Part shown: one piece after another, positions 16,877 to 25,724 of the stretch
Numbering within the stretch: the stretch's first letter is position 1
Layout: each line of letters begins with the position of its first letter
From: Amycolatopsis sp. 195334CR
GTDB lineage: Bacteria; Actinomycetota; Actinomycetes; Mycobacteriales; Pseudonocardiaceae
Reading direction: 5' to 3'
Assembly: GCF_017309385.1 (NCBI RefSeq)
Contig: NZ_JAFJMJ010000004.1
Coordinates: 372,001 to 436,000, forward strand
DNA length: 64,000 nucleotides
Made by a program: the position numbers and the translations under genes
Notes under the pieces: generated by a model
Seen by the model: the letters and a program-made list of their open reading frames with translations, nothing else
What the model was told of the DNA's origin: nothing
Database searches by the model: none

Positions 16877-17125
16877 TCAGGAGGCGCGCTCCAGCCGCAG
16901 GGCGCGGGCGGACTGGGCCAGGCACCGGTCGCACGGCATGCCGCGCAGCCCGTCCAGCAGATCCGCCTGCCCGGGCTGGATCACCTCACCGCACAGGGCG
17001 CTCAGCTCGGTCGAGCCCGCCGACGCCGGGACGAGGTGGCAGACGCGTCTGGTCTCGCCGACGATGCCCCGCCGCAGGCGAACGATCATCATCGCGGGAC
17101 CAGGCTCCCGTGCCACGCCATCCAT
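16877..17125 (-). CDS. Small conserved protein with Cys-rich zinc-ribbon-like C-terminus
   Basis: An 82-residue protein of unknown function. It has one Cys-His pair (VCHLV), a lone Cys (ALCGE) and a CxxC (MPCDRC), a pattern seen in many small actinobacterial proteins and suggesting metal binding. I chose ATG 17125; no clear ribosome site precedes it, so it may be leaderless. It converges on the siderophore-interacting gene with a 10-base gap. Confidence 0.65.
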   Translation of the reverse strand: MDGVAREPGPAMMIVRLRRGIVGETRRVCHLVPASAGSTELSALCGEVIQPGQADLLDGLRGMPCDRCLAQSARALRLERAS

Positions 17126-17216
17126 ACTGATCAAGGTAGGGCCCGCCCGGCCCAGTTGGCTTCGTGCCAACGGACCAAGGAATCACACCCCGACTGGTTC
17201 GAAGAACCGAAAACCG

Positions 17217-18467
17217 CTAACGGCGGACGACCACGGCGCCGCCCAGCCGGTGGCAGAGGTTCAGCGCCAGCTCCACGTCGAGCCGGTTGTCCGCGACCGG
17301 CTTGCCGAGCAGTTCCTGCGCCCGGCGCACGCGGTACTGCACGGAGTTCTTGTGCATGAGCAGGCGCTCCGCCGCGGCGGTGTAGCTGCTGCCGACGGTG
17401 AGGAACACGCGCAGGGTCTCGCGCAGGCGTTCGTGCTGCTCGTCGTCGAGCGCCAGCTCGCCCAGGGTTTCCTCGACCCACATGCGGGTGGCGGTGAGGT
17501 CCGAGGCCATCAGCGCCATCGCGCCGACGTCGCGGAAGGTCATCGCGCGGTCGCAGTCGTCCCCGGCCGCGACGGCCAGGCCGTGCACGCGGGCCGCCTG
17601 CCGGTGGGTCCGCCGGAAGCCCTCGACCCCGCTGCCGGGTTCACCGACGGCGACCCGCACCTGCGCGTCGGCGGCGAGGGCGGCCTCGATCTCCTCGTCG
17701 GTCGGCCCGGCGAGTTCGTCGACGGGCAGCCAAACCCAGGCGCACAGCTCGTCGTGGGGCACGAACAGTGGTCGCGGGGCGCCGGGCCGTTTCGCGGTGA
17801 ACCGGCCGGCGAGCGCTTCCAGTCCGGCGAGCGCGTCCGCCGGTCGCGCGGTCTCGCTGTACCAGGCGACCAGGCCGACGTGGTGGCCGCGCACGCGGTA
17901 GGCGAGCGCGGTCTCACTGGCGTCGATGTCGACCACCGCGCCGTCGAGCAGCGAGCGCACCCGCGCCGCGCGCACGGCGCTGCGGTTGAGCAGCCAGGTG
18001 TCGCGTTCCTCCTCGTAGGCGGCCACGACCTGCTGGGTGACGCGGTCGATGAAGATCAGCGCGCCGGAGAGCGCCTCGCGGGTCAGCGCGCCGAGTTCGG
18101 CGGCGTCGGGGATCTGGCGGGTGCCCTCCTGGATGGCCAGGTCGAGCACCGCCATCTGGCCGAGGTAGTAGGCGCGGATCAGGTCGATCACCGAGGTGCC
18201 GCGCTGCGCGAGCCGCCGCGCGTACTCGATCGCGGCGGCCGGCGCCTCGACCCGGGTGGGGTCGATGCCGTGCTGGAAGATGCGCAGGGCGGTGTCGATG
18301 TTCTGGTAGACGCTCGCCGAGAGCAGGCTGACCATGCCCTCGTCGTCGTGGACCAGGTGGGGGAGTTCGCGTTCGTAGAGGCTGACCAGTTCGGCGGTCA
18401 CTTCCGAGGCACGGTCGTTCAGCGCGGTGGCGACACGGGCGAGCCGGTCCGAACGGGGATCCTCCAC
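17217..18467 (-). CDS. PucR/CdaR-type transcriptional regulator
   Basis: A 416-residue regulator with the PucR-family architecture: an N-terminal alpha-helical sensor region (about 1-170), a GGDEF-like middle region, and a C-terminal helix-turn-helix (about 350-390, SSYTAAAERLLMHKNSVQYRVRR). The tail RLDVELALNLCHRL is typical. GTG 18467 is preceded by only a weak ribosome site. An inverted repeat 17 bases upstream is a candidate autoregulatory site. The regulated pathway is not evident from neighbours. Confidence 0.88.
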   Translation of the reverse strand: MEDPRSDRLARVATALNDRASEVTAELVSLYERELPHLVHDDEGMVSLLSASVYQNIDTALRIFQHGIDPTRVEAPAAAIEYARRLAQRGTSVIDLIRAYYLGQMAVLDLAIQEGTRQIPDAAELGALTREALSGALIFIDRVTQQVVAAYEEERDTWLLNRSAVRAARVRSLLDGAVVDIDASETALAYRVRGHHVGLVAWYSETARPADALAGLEALAGRFTAKRPGAPRPLFVPHDELCAWVWLPVDELAGPTDEEIEAALAADAQVRVAVGEPGSGVEGFRRTHRQAARVHGLAVAAGDDCDRAMTFRDVGAMALMASDLTATRMWVEETLGELALDDEQHERLRETLRVFLTVGSSYTAAAERLLMHKNSVQYRVRRAQELLGKPVADNRLDVELALNLCHRLGGAVVVRR

Positions 18468-18483
18468 GTGATCACTCTAGGGC

Positions 18484-18508
18484 GTTACAGCGGGAATCCG
18501 GCTGTAAC
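18484..18508. promoter_or_regulatory. Inverted repeat upstream of the PucR-type gene
   Basis: GTTACAGC and GCTGTAAC are perfect 8-base inverted arms separated by nine bases, 17-41 bases before the regulator start. Position and spacing suit an operator; the lack of a T-run argues against a terminator. Confidence 0.5.
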
Positions 18509-18527
18509 CTGCCGTTATCGGAGTTCG

Positions 18528-18746
18528 CTAGCGCGACCGGCCCCGCCGTCGCCAGACGCCGATCCACAGCAGGGCCGAGACCACCGTGCTCGGCGCCACC
18601 AGCAGGTAGACCGGCCAGTCGTGGAACCCCGAAATCCACAGCATCGCCGCCACGCCCAGGGAGATCAGCGTCCACATCATCGCCAGCGAACTGCCGTTCC
18701 GCCGCCACCGCGCGAGCAACCCCCGCTTCGACTCCCGGCTACTCAC
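18528..18746 (-). CDS. Small two-helix membrane protein
   Basis: A 72-residue protein with a short basic N-terminus, two hydrophobic segments (about 22-38, MMWTLISLGVAAMLWI, and 45-64, VYLLVAPSTVVSALLWIGVW) and a basic tail RRRGRSR. Three adjacent GTG codons could start it; GTG 18746 gives the best distance from the upstream GGGGG. Function unknown. It precedes the PucR-type gene by 60 bases on the same strand. Confidence 0.6.
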   Translation of the reverse strand: MSSRESKRGLLARWRRNGSSLAMMWTLISLGVAAMLWISGFHDWPVYLLVAPSTVVSALLWIGVWRRRGRSR

Positions 18747-18907
18747 CACCACGACCCCCGAACTCCGACATCCCTCGATCGAAGTACCCCGCCGCGTCCG
18801 CTTCAACCTCTTTTCCGCCGGAAAGCCGGGAAAGAGGCGCGCTGCCCGGTCGAGCCGGGCCATGCTCGTTCGACGTACCGGCAACGACGAACCGACAAGG
18901 AGCTGCC

Positions 18908-19261
18908 GTGCACCACGTGATCCGTGAACTCCACCCGCCGCAGGGACCGCGCAACGCCCAGTTCATCGGCGAGCCCTACGGCGCCGACATCTCCTTCTTC
19001 CTGGTCGACGCCGAACCGGGCCAGGGGCCGCGCCCGCACCGGCACCCGTACCCGGAGACCTGGATCGTCCGGTCCGGGCGCGCCACCTTCTACGCCGAGG
19101 GCGACGAGACCGAGGCGGGGCCCGGTGACGTCGTCGTGGTCGGCGCGCACACCCCGCACACCTTCCGCAACAACGGCACCGAGCGCGTGGAACTGGTCTG
19201 CATCCACGCCGCCGGTGAGATGAGCACCGAATGGCTCGACAGCACCGACCCCCTGCCCTGA
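18908..19261 (+). CDS. Cupin-domain protein
   Basis: A 117-residue single-domain cupin. Motif 1 (PHRHPYPETWIVRSGRATFY, about 43-62) and motif 2 (GDVVVVGAHTPHTFRN, about 73-88) supply the His and Glu metal ligands of this beta-barrel family. GTG 18908 has AAGGAG upstream. Such proteins can be isomerases, dioxygenases or sensors; nothing nearby narrows it. Confidence 0.85.
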   Translation: MHHVIRELHPPQGPRNAQFIGEPYGADISFFLVDAEPGQGPRPHRHPYPETWIVRSGRATFYAEGDETEAGPGDVVVVGAHTPHTFRNNGTERVELVCIHAAGEMSTEWLDSTDPLP

Positions 19262-19275
19262 CCGGTCAGCTCAGC

Positions 19276-19977
19276 TCAGACGCCCGCGGTCTGGCTGATC
19301 CACGAGCGGCTGCTGGCCACGCTGGCGTAGTTGTTGGTCCCGGTGGGGTTGCTGCCGCCCTGGTTCTGCACGGTCGAGGCGACCCCGACCTGACGGCCGC
19401 CGGAGATCTGCGGGCCGCCCGAGTCGCCCTTCCACGCGGCGCCGTTGATGCCGCGGCTCTGGATCGCCGGGCCGCCGTACGCGTCCGTCGAGGTGCCGGT
19501 GACCTGCACGTTGGCCGTCTTGAGCACCGGCGAGGCCGGGCCGGTCGGGGTGGTGCGGCCCCAGCCGTAGATCTGGTTGGTGGAGCCGACGGGCGGGTTG
19601 GCGTTGCCGAGGGTGATGTAGGTGGTGCTGAACGAGCGCGTCAGGTGCAGCAGCGCCACGTCACCGACCGGTGACACTCTCTGCTGGTCGACGCCGATCT
19701 GCGTGCCGGCCCCGAGGGTGTTGCTGCCCACGCGCACGCTCATCGAGCTGCCGAGGCAGTGCTCGGCGGTGAGCACCCACTGCGGGGCGATGATCGTGCC
19801 CGAGCAGTTGAAGTTGCCGTTGACGTAGACCTGCGCGCCCCACGGCACCGAGGGGGCGGTGCCGCCGCCGACGATGTTCGGCTGCACCCCGCCCGCGCTC
19901 GCGGTGCCGGCGAGCAGGGTCATGGCGAGCGTGGCGGTGGCGGCGGCGAGGGTGCCAAGGGTACGGACTCGGCTCAC
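19276..19977 (-). CDS. Secreted trypsin-like serine protease (S1)
   Basis: A 233-residue chymotrypsin-fold protease. A signal peptide (about 1-28, cleaving after TASA) and a very short propeptide lead to the activation site before IVGG (about residue 35). The triad is His73 (TAEHC), Asp106 (VGDVALL) and Ser186 (GDSGGP). Asp at 180 in the usual specificity position is not present (ING AAWKGDSGG), so strict trypsin specificity is uncertain. GTG 19977 follows AAAGGA. It converges on the cupin gene with a 14-base gap. Confidence 0.9.
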   Translation of the reverse strand: MSRVRTLGTLAAATATLAMTLLAGTASAGGVQPNIVGGGTAPSVPWGAQVYVNGNFNCSGTIIAPQWVLTAEHCLGSSMSVRVGSNTLGAGTQIGVDQQRVSPVGDVALLHLTRSFSTTYITLGNANPPVGSTNQIYGWGRTTPTGPASPVLKTANVQVTGTSTDAYGGPAIQSRGINGAAWKGDSGGPQISGGRQVGVASTVQNQGGSNPTGTNNYASVASSRSWISQTAGV

Positions 19978-20166
19978 GGTCGAGGTCCTTTCGGATACCG
20001 GGGGAACCGCCGGGATTCCGGCGATGGGCCGGAAAGTAGGCAGGCGGGCGCGGCGCCAGGTACCGACGAAGGTCGGGTGGCGGCGCGGATCCCTACCGAG
20101 GAAGGGGGTTTCGCTACCTACTGAATTCGATCACCGGGTGGCGGCCCTTTTACTCAGTAGGGTGGG

Positions 20167-20730
20167 ATGGCGGGCATGACCAGGCTGCCCCACCTCCGGC
20201 CCGACGACCTCGACGACGACCAGCGCGCGCTGTACGACGCCATCACCGGCGGCCCGCGCGCGGGCGGCCCGGTCGCGCTGACCGACACCGACGGCCGTCT
20301 CGCCGGGCCGTTCAACGCGATGCTCGTCGCGCCGGCGGCCGGTTCGGCGTTGCAGCGGCTGGGCGCGGCCATCCGGTACGAGACCTCGCTGAGCGCGCGC
20401 ACGCGGGAACTGTCCATTCTCGCCGTCGCGTCGCATTGGGACTCCGCCTTCGAACGCCACGCCCACGAACCCGTCGCGCTCGCGGCCGGGCTGACCGAGC
20501 AACAACTGGCGGCGGTCCGCGCGGGAACCCTGCCGGACGGTCTCGACGACACCGAACGGGCCGCGCTGCGGTTCGTCACCGCCCTGCTCCGCGACGGCGA
20601 TGCCGACGACGAGACCTATGCCGCCACCGTTGCGACCCTCGGTGAACGGACGGTCGTCGAGCTGACCACCCTGGTCGGCTACTACGCCACGCTCGCCCTG
20701 CAACTACGTGTCTTCCGGGTGGAGCCCTAG
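20167..20730 (+). CDS. Carboxymuconolactone decarboxylase-family protein
   Basis: A 187-residue all-helical protein of the CMD/AhpD superfamily. The family core is LSARTRELSILAVASHWDSAFERHAHEP (about 78-105), but the CxxC of true AhpD peroxidases is absent (ASHWDSAFERH), so it is likely not a peroxidase. The ATG could be 20167 or 20176. It is followed two bases later by the AraC gene, with which it forms an operon. Confidence 0.82.
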   Translation: MAGMTRLPHLRPDDLDDDQRALYDAITGGPRAGGPVALTDTDGRLAGPFNAMLVAPAAGSALQRLGAAIRYETSLSARTRELSILAVASHWDSAFERHAHEPVALAAGLTEQQLAAVRAGTLPDGLDDTERAALRFVTALLRDGDADDETYAATVATLGERTVVELTTLVGYYATLALQLRVFRVEP

Positions 20731-20732
20731 CC

Positions 20733-21503
20733 GTGGGCGTGCCCCTGCGAGCCGACGCGGCCGGATCCGTCTACCGGGAGTTCGAGGCGGTGACGGACGT
20801 CGTCCACTGCACCTGGGAGGGGGTGCCGGGCTGGTCGCGGGTCATCCGCGTGCTGCCGGACGGGTGCGCCGACCTCGTCTGGAACGGGGAACGCCTGTTC
20901 GTGACCACCGGCTTCACGCTGATGCGGGTGCCACTGGCCGCACACGGGACCACGGTCGGCCTTCGGTTGCGCTGTGGGGCGGCGGGCGGAGTGCTGCGCA
21001 GTGTGGCGAGCGGGGAGCTGGCCGATCTTGTGCCGTCGAGCGCGAAACTGGCCGATGAACTTCAGGCGGCCGAGACCGCCGCCGAACAGCGCCTGCTGTT
21101 GGAACGTTTTGTCGCCGGGCGGCTGCGTGCCGGGTTCCGCCCCGATCCCGCACTGCCCGCGGTGGTGCGTGCGCTGGCGGAACCGGACGCGCGGGTCGAC
21201 CGGGTGGCCGACCGGATCGGCCTGAGCGAGCGGACCCTGCGACGACGGCTCGGCGCCGCGGCCGGATGCGGGCCGAAGGAGGTCCACCGGGTGCTGCGCT
21301 TCGCCGCGTTCGTGCGCGGCCTCGGCGATCTGGCGTCGGGCCGCGCGACGCTCTCGTCGGTGGCGGCGGGCCTCGGTTTCGCCGATCAGTCCCACCTCGG
21401 CCACGAGTGCGTCCGGCTCTCGGGCTCGTCACCGGCCCGGCTGGTGGCCGCCTACGCACGTCACGACGGCGTGGCCGAAATCCACCAGACTCGCCCGGCC
21501 TGA
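20733..21503 (+). CDS. AraC-family regulator
   Basis: A 256-residue AraC regulator with a DUF6597-like N-terminal domain (LPDGCADLVWNG) and C-terminal double helix-turn-helix (about 148-245; VDRVADRIGLSERTLRRRLGAA and the AGLGFADQSHLGHECVRLSGSSPAR second helix). GTG 20733 begins two bases after the previous stop. It probably regulates its own operon with the CMD-like protein. Confidence 0.9.
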   Translation: MGVPLRADAAGSVYREFEAVTDVVHCTWEGVPGWSRVIRVLPDGCADLVWNGERLFVTTGFTLMRVPLAAHGTTVGLRLRCGAAGGVLRSVASGELADLVPSSAKLADELQAAETAAEQRLLLERFVAGRLRAGFRPDPALPAVVRALAEPDARVDRVADRIGLSERTLRRRLGAAAGCGPKEVHRVLRFAAFVRGLGDLASGRATLSSVAAGLGFADQSHLGHECVRLSGSSPARLVAAYARHDGVAEIHQTRPA

Positions 21504-21520
21504 GGGGGCAGGGTCGGCGC

Positions 21521-21937
21521 ATGGAGCCGATCACGCTGTCCGTCCGCCTCGACGACCTGGACACCAACGGGCACGTCCGCGGGCCCGCTTACCTGGTCTA
21601 CGCCGATCACGCCCGATGGGTGACCGCCGAGGCCGCGGGCGCGGGGCAGGCCCTGCTGAACGCCAGGGGCGTGGGCCCGGTGAACCTGGAGACCACCATC
21701 CGGCACCTGGCGGAACTGCGGGCGGGCGACCGGGTCACGATCACCTCGACCTACGAATGGGGGACCGGGAAGACCTCGCGCATCGTGCAGCGGCTGCACC
21801 GGCAGGACGGGGTGGCGGTCGCCGAGGTCAGCAGCGTGTGCGGGCTGCTCGACCTCACCGAACGGCGGCTGGTGCCCGATCCCGCCGGGTTCTGGCGCGA
21901 GCACGCCACCCGGCCCGGCCTACTGGGACTCGCCTGA
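21521..21937 (+). CDS. 4-hydroxybenzoyl-CoA-type (hotdog) thioesterase
   Basis: A 138-residue hotdog protein. The active-site segment RLDDLDTNGHVRGPAYLVYAD (about 9-29) has the DxDxxGHV pattern of the 4HBT family. Expected to hydrolyse acyl-CoA or acyl-carrier thioesters; substrate unknown. ATG 21521 comes 18 bases after the AraC stop. Its last 18 bases overlap the end of the converging TetR gene. Confidence 0.87.
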   Translation: MEPITLSVRLDDLDTNGHVRGPAYLVYADHARWVTAEAAGAGQALLNARGVGPVNLETTIRHLAELRAGDRVTITSTYEWGTGKTSRIVQRLHRQDGVAVAEVSSVCGLLDLTERRLVPDPAGFWREHATRPGLLGLA

Positions 21938-22498
21938 GCGCAACCCGGCGACGAGGATCGCGACCAGCCGTCGTTCGTCGTAGGGGAGCGTGCCACCCGC
22001 CGCCGCGCACAGCCCGCCGATGCCGCGCATCAGCTCGTAGGGGTCCACATCGGACCGGATCTCGGCCGCGCCGGCGTCGAGCAACGCCCCGCACACGGGC
22101 ACGAGCCGCTCGAGGAAGTAGGCGTGCAATGGGTCGTAACAGGGATCGTCGGACTGCAGCACCTTGGCCAGACCTTGTTTGGTGACAACGAAATCGACGA
22201 AGAGGTCGAGCCAGCTGGCGAGCGCGGCGTACGGGGTGGCGCTGCTCGCCAGCAGCGACGGCCCGGCCTCGGCGAGCGTCTCCACCTGGTGCCGGTAGAC
22301 GGCGACGATGAGGTCCGCCCGGGTGGGGAAGTGGCGGTAGATCGTGGCCGTGCCGATCCCGGCCCTGGCCGCGATGTCCCGGATCGGCGCCGCCACGCCG
22401 GATTCGACAAAAACCGCGGTGGCCGCGTCGAGCAGGTTCGCCGCGTTGCGCCGCGCGTCGGCCCGCTTCGGCCGGGTGCCTGGTCGGTCGTGCACCAC
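21920..22498 (-). CDS. TetR-family regulator divergent from hydrolase
   Basis: A roughly 192-residue TetR regulator. Helix-turn-helix IRDIAARAGIGTATIYRHFP is near residues 37-56. Candidate starts are GTG 22498 and GTG 22495 just after GAGGAGG; a longer reading from the ATG at about 22543 would run through the operator, so I reject it. It is divergent from the alpha/beta hydrolase, whose promoter holds a perfect GGGACAGTGTCCC site. Confidence 0.88.
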   Translation of the reverse strand: MVHDRPGTRPKRADARRNAANLLDAATAVFVESGVAAPIRDIAARAGIGTATIYRHFPTRADLIVAVYRHQVETLAEAGPSLLASSATPYAALASWLDLFVDFVVTKQGLAKVLQSDDPCYDPLHAYFLERLVPVCGALLDAGAAEIRSDVDPYELMRGIGGLCAAAGGTLPYDERRLVAILVAGLRSGESQ

Positions 22499-22514
22499 AC
22501 CTCCTCGACTAACC

Positions 22515-22527
22515 GGGACAGTGTCCC
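22515..22527. promoter_or_regulatory. TetR-type operator GGGACAGTGTCCC
   Basis: A perfect 6-1-6 palindrome in the short divergent gap between tetR (start 22498) and the hydrolase (start 22542). GGGACA/TGTCCC half sites are frequent in operators of this actinobacterial TetR subgroup. Position predicts control of both genes. Confidence 0.7.
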
Positions 22528-22541
22528 ATATATTCGCTGCC

Positions 22542-23435
22542 ATGAACACCACCCCTGTTGTCTCAGTCGGGCCACTGGTGCTGGAAGCGCCGGGTCGCGG
22601 GGAAGACCTCCGGGTCCGCGTCTCCGCGCCGGTCACCGGGAACGACCTGCCGATCATCGTCTTCTCCCACGGTTACGGGTCTTCGTTGCACGGCTACGGC
22701 CCGCTGGTCGACCACTGGGCGGCTCACGGTTTCGCGGTCGTCCAGCCCACCCACCTCGACTCCCGGACGGTCGGCCTGACGCCGGACGATCCCCGCTCCT
22801 CGCGGCTGTGGCGGTTCCGCGTCGAAGACCTCAAGCACGTCCTCGACCACCTCGATGCGCTGGAAGCCGCCGTCCCGGGGCTCGGCGGCAGGCTCGACCG
22901 GGACCGCATCGCCGCGGCCGGGCACTCGTTCGGGGGTCAGAGCGCGGGCAACCTGCTGGGCCTGCGGGTGCTCGATCCGGTCGGCGCGGACCTGTCCGAT
23001 CCGCGGGTGAAGGCGGGCGTGCTGCTCGCCACGGCGGGTACCGGCGGGGCGGATCTGAGCCCGTTGGCGGCCGAGAGGTTCCCGTTCATGAACCCGGATT
23101 TCACGCAGATGAGCACGCCGGCGCTGATCGTCGCCGGGGATCTGGACGATTCGCCGCTTTCGGTTCGCGGCCCGGAGTGGCTGACCGACCCGTATTTCCT
23201 GAGCCCCGGGGAGAAGAGCCTGCTCACCGTGTTCGGCGGGGAACATTCGCTCGGCGGCATCGCCGGTTACGAGGTCAGGGAGACGACGGACGAGCACCCC
23301 GCGCGCGTGGCCATGATCCAGCGCGTCACCACGGCCTACCTCCGGCACGCGCTCGGGATCGAGGGCGAGAGCTGGGCGGCGGCGCGGGAGGCGCTGTCGT
23401 CCAGCGAGCTGGGGAAGCTCGAGAGCAAGAGGTGA
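22542..23435 (+). CDS. Alpha/beta-fold hydrolase (chlorophyllase/PAF-hydrolase-like)
   Basis: A 297-residue cytoplasmic hydrolase. VFSHGYGSS gives the oxyanion region, AAGHSFGGQSAG (about 125-136) the nucleophilic serine, and the late GGEHSLGG probably the catalytic His. The pattern resembles dienelactone-hydrolase/chlorophyllase-like esterases. ATG 22542 lies 14 bases after the operator. Substrate unknown; likely controlled by the divergent TetR. Confidence 0.85.
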   Translation: MNTTPVVSVGPLVLEAPGRGEDLRVRVSAPVTGNDLPIIVFSHGYGSSLHGYGPLVDHWAAHGFAVVQPTHLDSRTVGLTPDDPRSSRLWRFRVEDLKHVLDHLDALEAAVPGLGGRLDRDRIAAAGHSFGGQSAGNLLGLRVLDPVGADLSDPRVKAGVLLATAGTGGADLSPLAAERFPFMNPDFTQMSTPALIVAGDLDDSPLSVRGPEWLTDPYFLSPGEKSLLTVFGGEHSLGGIAGYEVRETTDEHPARVAMIQRVTTAYLRHALGIEGESWAAAREALSSSELGKLESKR

Positions 23436-23469
23436 ACATGACTTGGTGACGACTGGGTACCCGCTGGTC

Positions 23470-23898
23470 ATGCCTACTTACGACCACACCGGCACGGTCG
23501 ACGTACCGGCCGCGGACCTGTTCGGGTACCTGGCGGAGCCGGGCAACCTGCCGGACTTCCTGCCCGCGATGACCGAGGCGCACCGCGAAGGCGGTGGACA
23601 GGTGCACGTCGAGGCCGAGGTGCGCGGCGAGCACGTCGAGGGGGAGGCGTGGCTGAAGGTGGACGAGGCCACCCGGACGCTGAGCTGGGGCGCCCCCGGC
23701 GACGGCGATTACCACGGTGACCTGCGCGTGACCGAGACCGAGCCGGGCACGAGCGAGGTGACGATCCGGCTGCACACCGAGCGCGCGGGCGGGGAGGAGA
23801 TCCAGCGGGCGCTGGAGGAAGCGGTGGCCACGCTTTCGCAACGCGCCGCCGCGGAAACCGACCGGGAAGCAGCCGAGCACCAGGAAGGCTGGTCCTGA
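23470..23898 (+). CDS. SRPBCC-fold (Bet v1-like) protein
   Basis: A 142-residue protein of the polyketide-cyclase/SRPBCC type: N-terminal strand TYDHTGTVDVPAADLFGYLA, then alternating strands and a long C-terminal helix rich in Glu and Ala. Such proteins bind hydrophobic ligands. ATG 23470 gives the usual family start; the ribosome site is weak. It ends where the 17-bp minisatellite begins. Confidence 0.8.
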   Translation: MPTYDHTGTVDVPAADLFGYLAEPGNLPDFLPAMTEAHREGGGQVHVEAEVRGEHVEGEAWLKVDEATRTLSWGAPGDGDYHGDLRVTETEPGTSEVTIRLHTERAGGEEIQRALEEAVATLSQRAAAETDREAAEHQEGWS

Positions 23899-24047
23899 CC
23901 AACCGGTGGCCCTGGGCCAACCGGCGGCCTTGACCAACCGGTGGTCCTGGCCAACCGGTGGTCCTGGCCAACCGGTGGTCCTGGCCAACCGGTGGCCCTG
24001 ACCAACCGGCAGCGCTGACAACCGGCGGCCCTGACCTCCGGGCGGCC
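23888..24047. repeat. 17-bp minisatellite between converging genes
   Basis: About nine head-to-tail copies of a 17-base unit with consensus TCCTGGCCAACCGGTGG. The three central copies are identical, and outer ones diverge and shift to 16-18 bases. Each unit contains ACCGGT. The array starts in the last codons of the SRPBCC gene and ends about 75 bases before the MFS stop. With no spacers it is not CRISPR. It is a probable variable-number tandem repeat. Confidence 0.85.
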
Positions 24048-24121
24048 GGAGGCGGCGGCCGCCACGCGGCCTGCTGGCGCTCGCGGCCCCCCGGCGGCCG
24101 AGGTCAGAGCTGTCACCTGAC

Positions 24122-25396
24122 CTACCGGCGGCTCGCGGCCGCCGCAGCCAGTAGGGCGGCCGCGAACAGCAGGTACGACGGGACCAAGCCACCCGCCGAG
24201 CTGAGCGTGCCGCCGATGGCGCGGCCCAGCAGCTGCCCCACACATTCGGCCGTGATCACCGCGGTGGCCAGCTCGGCGGCGCTGAAACCGCTCGAACCCG
24301 CGGTGGTCGCCCTGATGTACAGCCCCGGATACGCGAGCCCAACCCCGATACCGCCGACCGCCCAAGCGACCAGCGCGACGGTGAAGGAACCCCCGGTCGC
24401 CACCACCGCCGTGCCCAGCGCGGTCAACGCCAACCCGATGGCGGGCAGCCGCTGCTTGGCACCCGCCGAGGTGAACCGGGCGGCCACCAAGCTGGTGATC
24501 GCCCAGCCCAGCGGGGCGGCGCTCAGCACGATCGCCGCCTGCCCGAGGCCCAGCTGGAACCCGCTGGTCAGCAACACCGTGATGAGGCTGTCCGCGCCGA
24601 AGTAACCGACCGCGAACAACACCATCGCGCCGAGCGCGGCGGGAGTTCCCCGTCGCAGGCGCGCGGTGCCCGCGGGCAGGATCGAGATCATCCCGGCCAC
24701 CGTGACCACCGTGCCGAGGACGGCCGGCGGCCACCAGCCCGAGCTCAGCACCACCCCGGCCGCGCCGAGCGGGACCAGCAGCGTCCGCCCCAGCGGCCGC
24801 GGGGCTTCGTCGCCGGTCCGGTCGTCGCGGACGGCGCGCACCACCAGCAACCGTCCGAAAAGGACGAACGGCACCGGGATCAGCAGCGTCCAGCGCCACC
24901 CGGCGAGGTGCTCCAGCCCCAGCGTGGCGGCCGGGCCGACCAGCGCGGGCAGGATCCACATCGCCGACGACGCCGCCACCACCCGGATGCGCAGGCGGTC
25001 GTCGAGGTGCCGGATCGCGGAGCTGATGCCGAACACCGCGAGCAGCCCGCTGGCGAGCCCGCCGGTGAACTGCCCCAGCGCGAACATCCACGCCGCCTGG
25101 GCGGAGGCGGCCAGCGCGAGCCCGCCGAGGTAGGCGAGCATGCCGGCGGCCAGGGTGCCGCGCGTGCCCAGCCGCCGCAGCACCCGGGAAGCCAGGGGGA
25201 GCGCGACGAACAGGCCCAGCGTCGAGCCCGCGATCAGCAGGCCGAGCTCGTTCTCCGCGTCCAGGTCGGCCGCGACCACCGGCAGCAGCGTGGACGCGAC
25301 GAAGCCGGTGACCGCCGCCGCGAACTCGAGCGCGACGATGCCGACCGCCAGGACCAGCGGCCGGTGCCCGCGCTCAGGTGTAGAGCTCGCGGTCAT
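24122..25396 (-). CDS. MFS transporter
   Basis: A 424-residue major facilitator with about twelve to fourteen hydrophobic segments. The first helix follows residue 12 (PLVLAVGIVALEFAAAVTGF), and a loop with SRVLRRLGTRG resembles the MFS motif between helices 2 and 3. Its ATG lies 23 bases inside the 3' end of the VOC gene, so the RHH, VOC and MFS genes form one operon. Substrate unknown, likely export of a small molecule. Confidence 0.87.
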   Translation of the reverse strand: MTASSTPERGHRPLVLAVGIVALEFAAAVTGFVASTLLPVVAADLDAENELGLLIAGSTLGLFVALPLASRVLRRLGTRGTLAAGMLAYLGGLALAASAQAAWMFALGQFTGGLASGLLAVFGISSAIRHLDDRLRIRVVAASSAMWILPALVGPAATLGLEHLAGWRWTLLIPVPFVLFGRLLVVRAVRDDRTGDEAPRPLGRTLLVPLGAAGVVLSSGWWPPAVLGTVVTVAGMISILPAGTARLRRGTPAALGAMVLFAVGYFGADSLITVLLTSGFQLGLGQAAIVLSAAPLGWAITSLVAARFTSAGAKQRLPAIGLALTALGTAVVATGGSFTVALVAWAVGGIGVGLAYPGLYIRATTAGSSGFSAAELATAVITAECVGQLLGRAIGGTLSSAGGLVPSYLLFAAALLAAAAASRR

Positions 25397-25724
25397 ACAG
25401 GTTGATCTGGACCGGCACCCCGTCCGGGTCGCGGACGCGCAGGGAGTGCCCGAAGTTCTCGTCGATCACCGGCCCCGGTTCGAACCCGGCCGCCCGCAGG
25501 CGCGCCGCGACGTCTTCGAGCGGTTCGTTCGCCTCGAAGGCCACCTCGCACCGGCCCGCGTCCTCGGCGGCGCCGCGGTGGAGGGCCAGCATGCCACCGT
25601 CGGCGGGCAGTTCGACCCAGCCGCCGGGGCGGGAGACCGGCCCGATTCGCAGGCCCAGCACCTCGTAGAACCGCGTCAACGCCGCGACGTCCTCGCTGTA
25701 GCGGATCGGCATCACCCGCATCAC
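25374..25724 (-). CDS. VOC/glyoxalase-fold protein
   Basis: A 116-residue vicinal-oxygen-chelate fold protein. The opening IRYSEDVAALTRFYEVLGL and the closing HSLRVRDPDGVPVQINLYDRE are typical. It may be a small-molecule-binding resistance protein or enzyme. Start GTG 25724 (or ATG 25721) follows GAGGAG, and overlaps the stop of the small ribbon-helix-helix gene. It sits between that gene and the MFS transporter. Confidence 0.87.
   Translation of the reverse strand: MMRVMPIRYSEDVAALTRFYEVLGLRIGPVSRPGGWVELPADGGMLALHRGAAEDAGRCEVAFEANEPLEDVAARLRAAGFEPGPVIDENFGHSLRVRDPDGVPVQINLYDRELYT

Noticed and set aside
23888..24047. CRISPR array
   Set aside because: Units are contiguous 17-mers with no spacers and no cas genes nearby.
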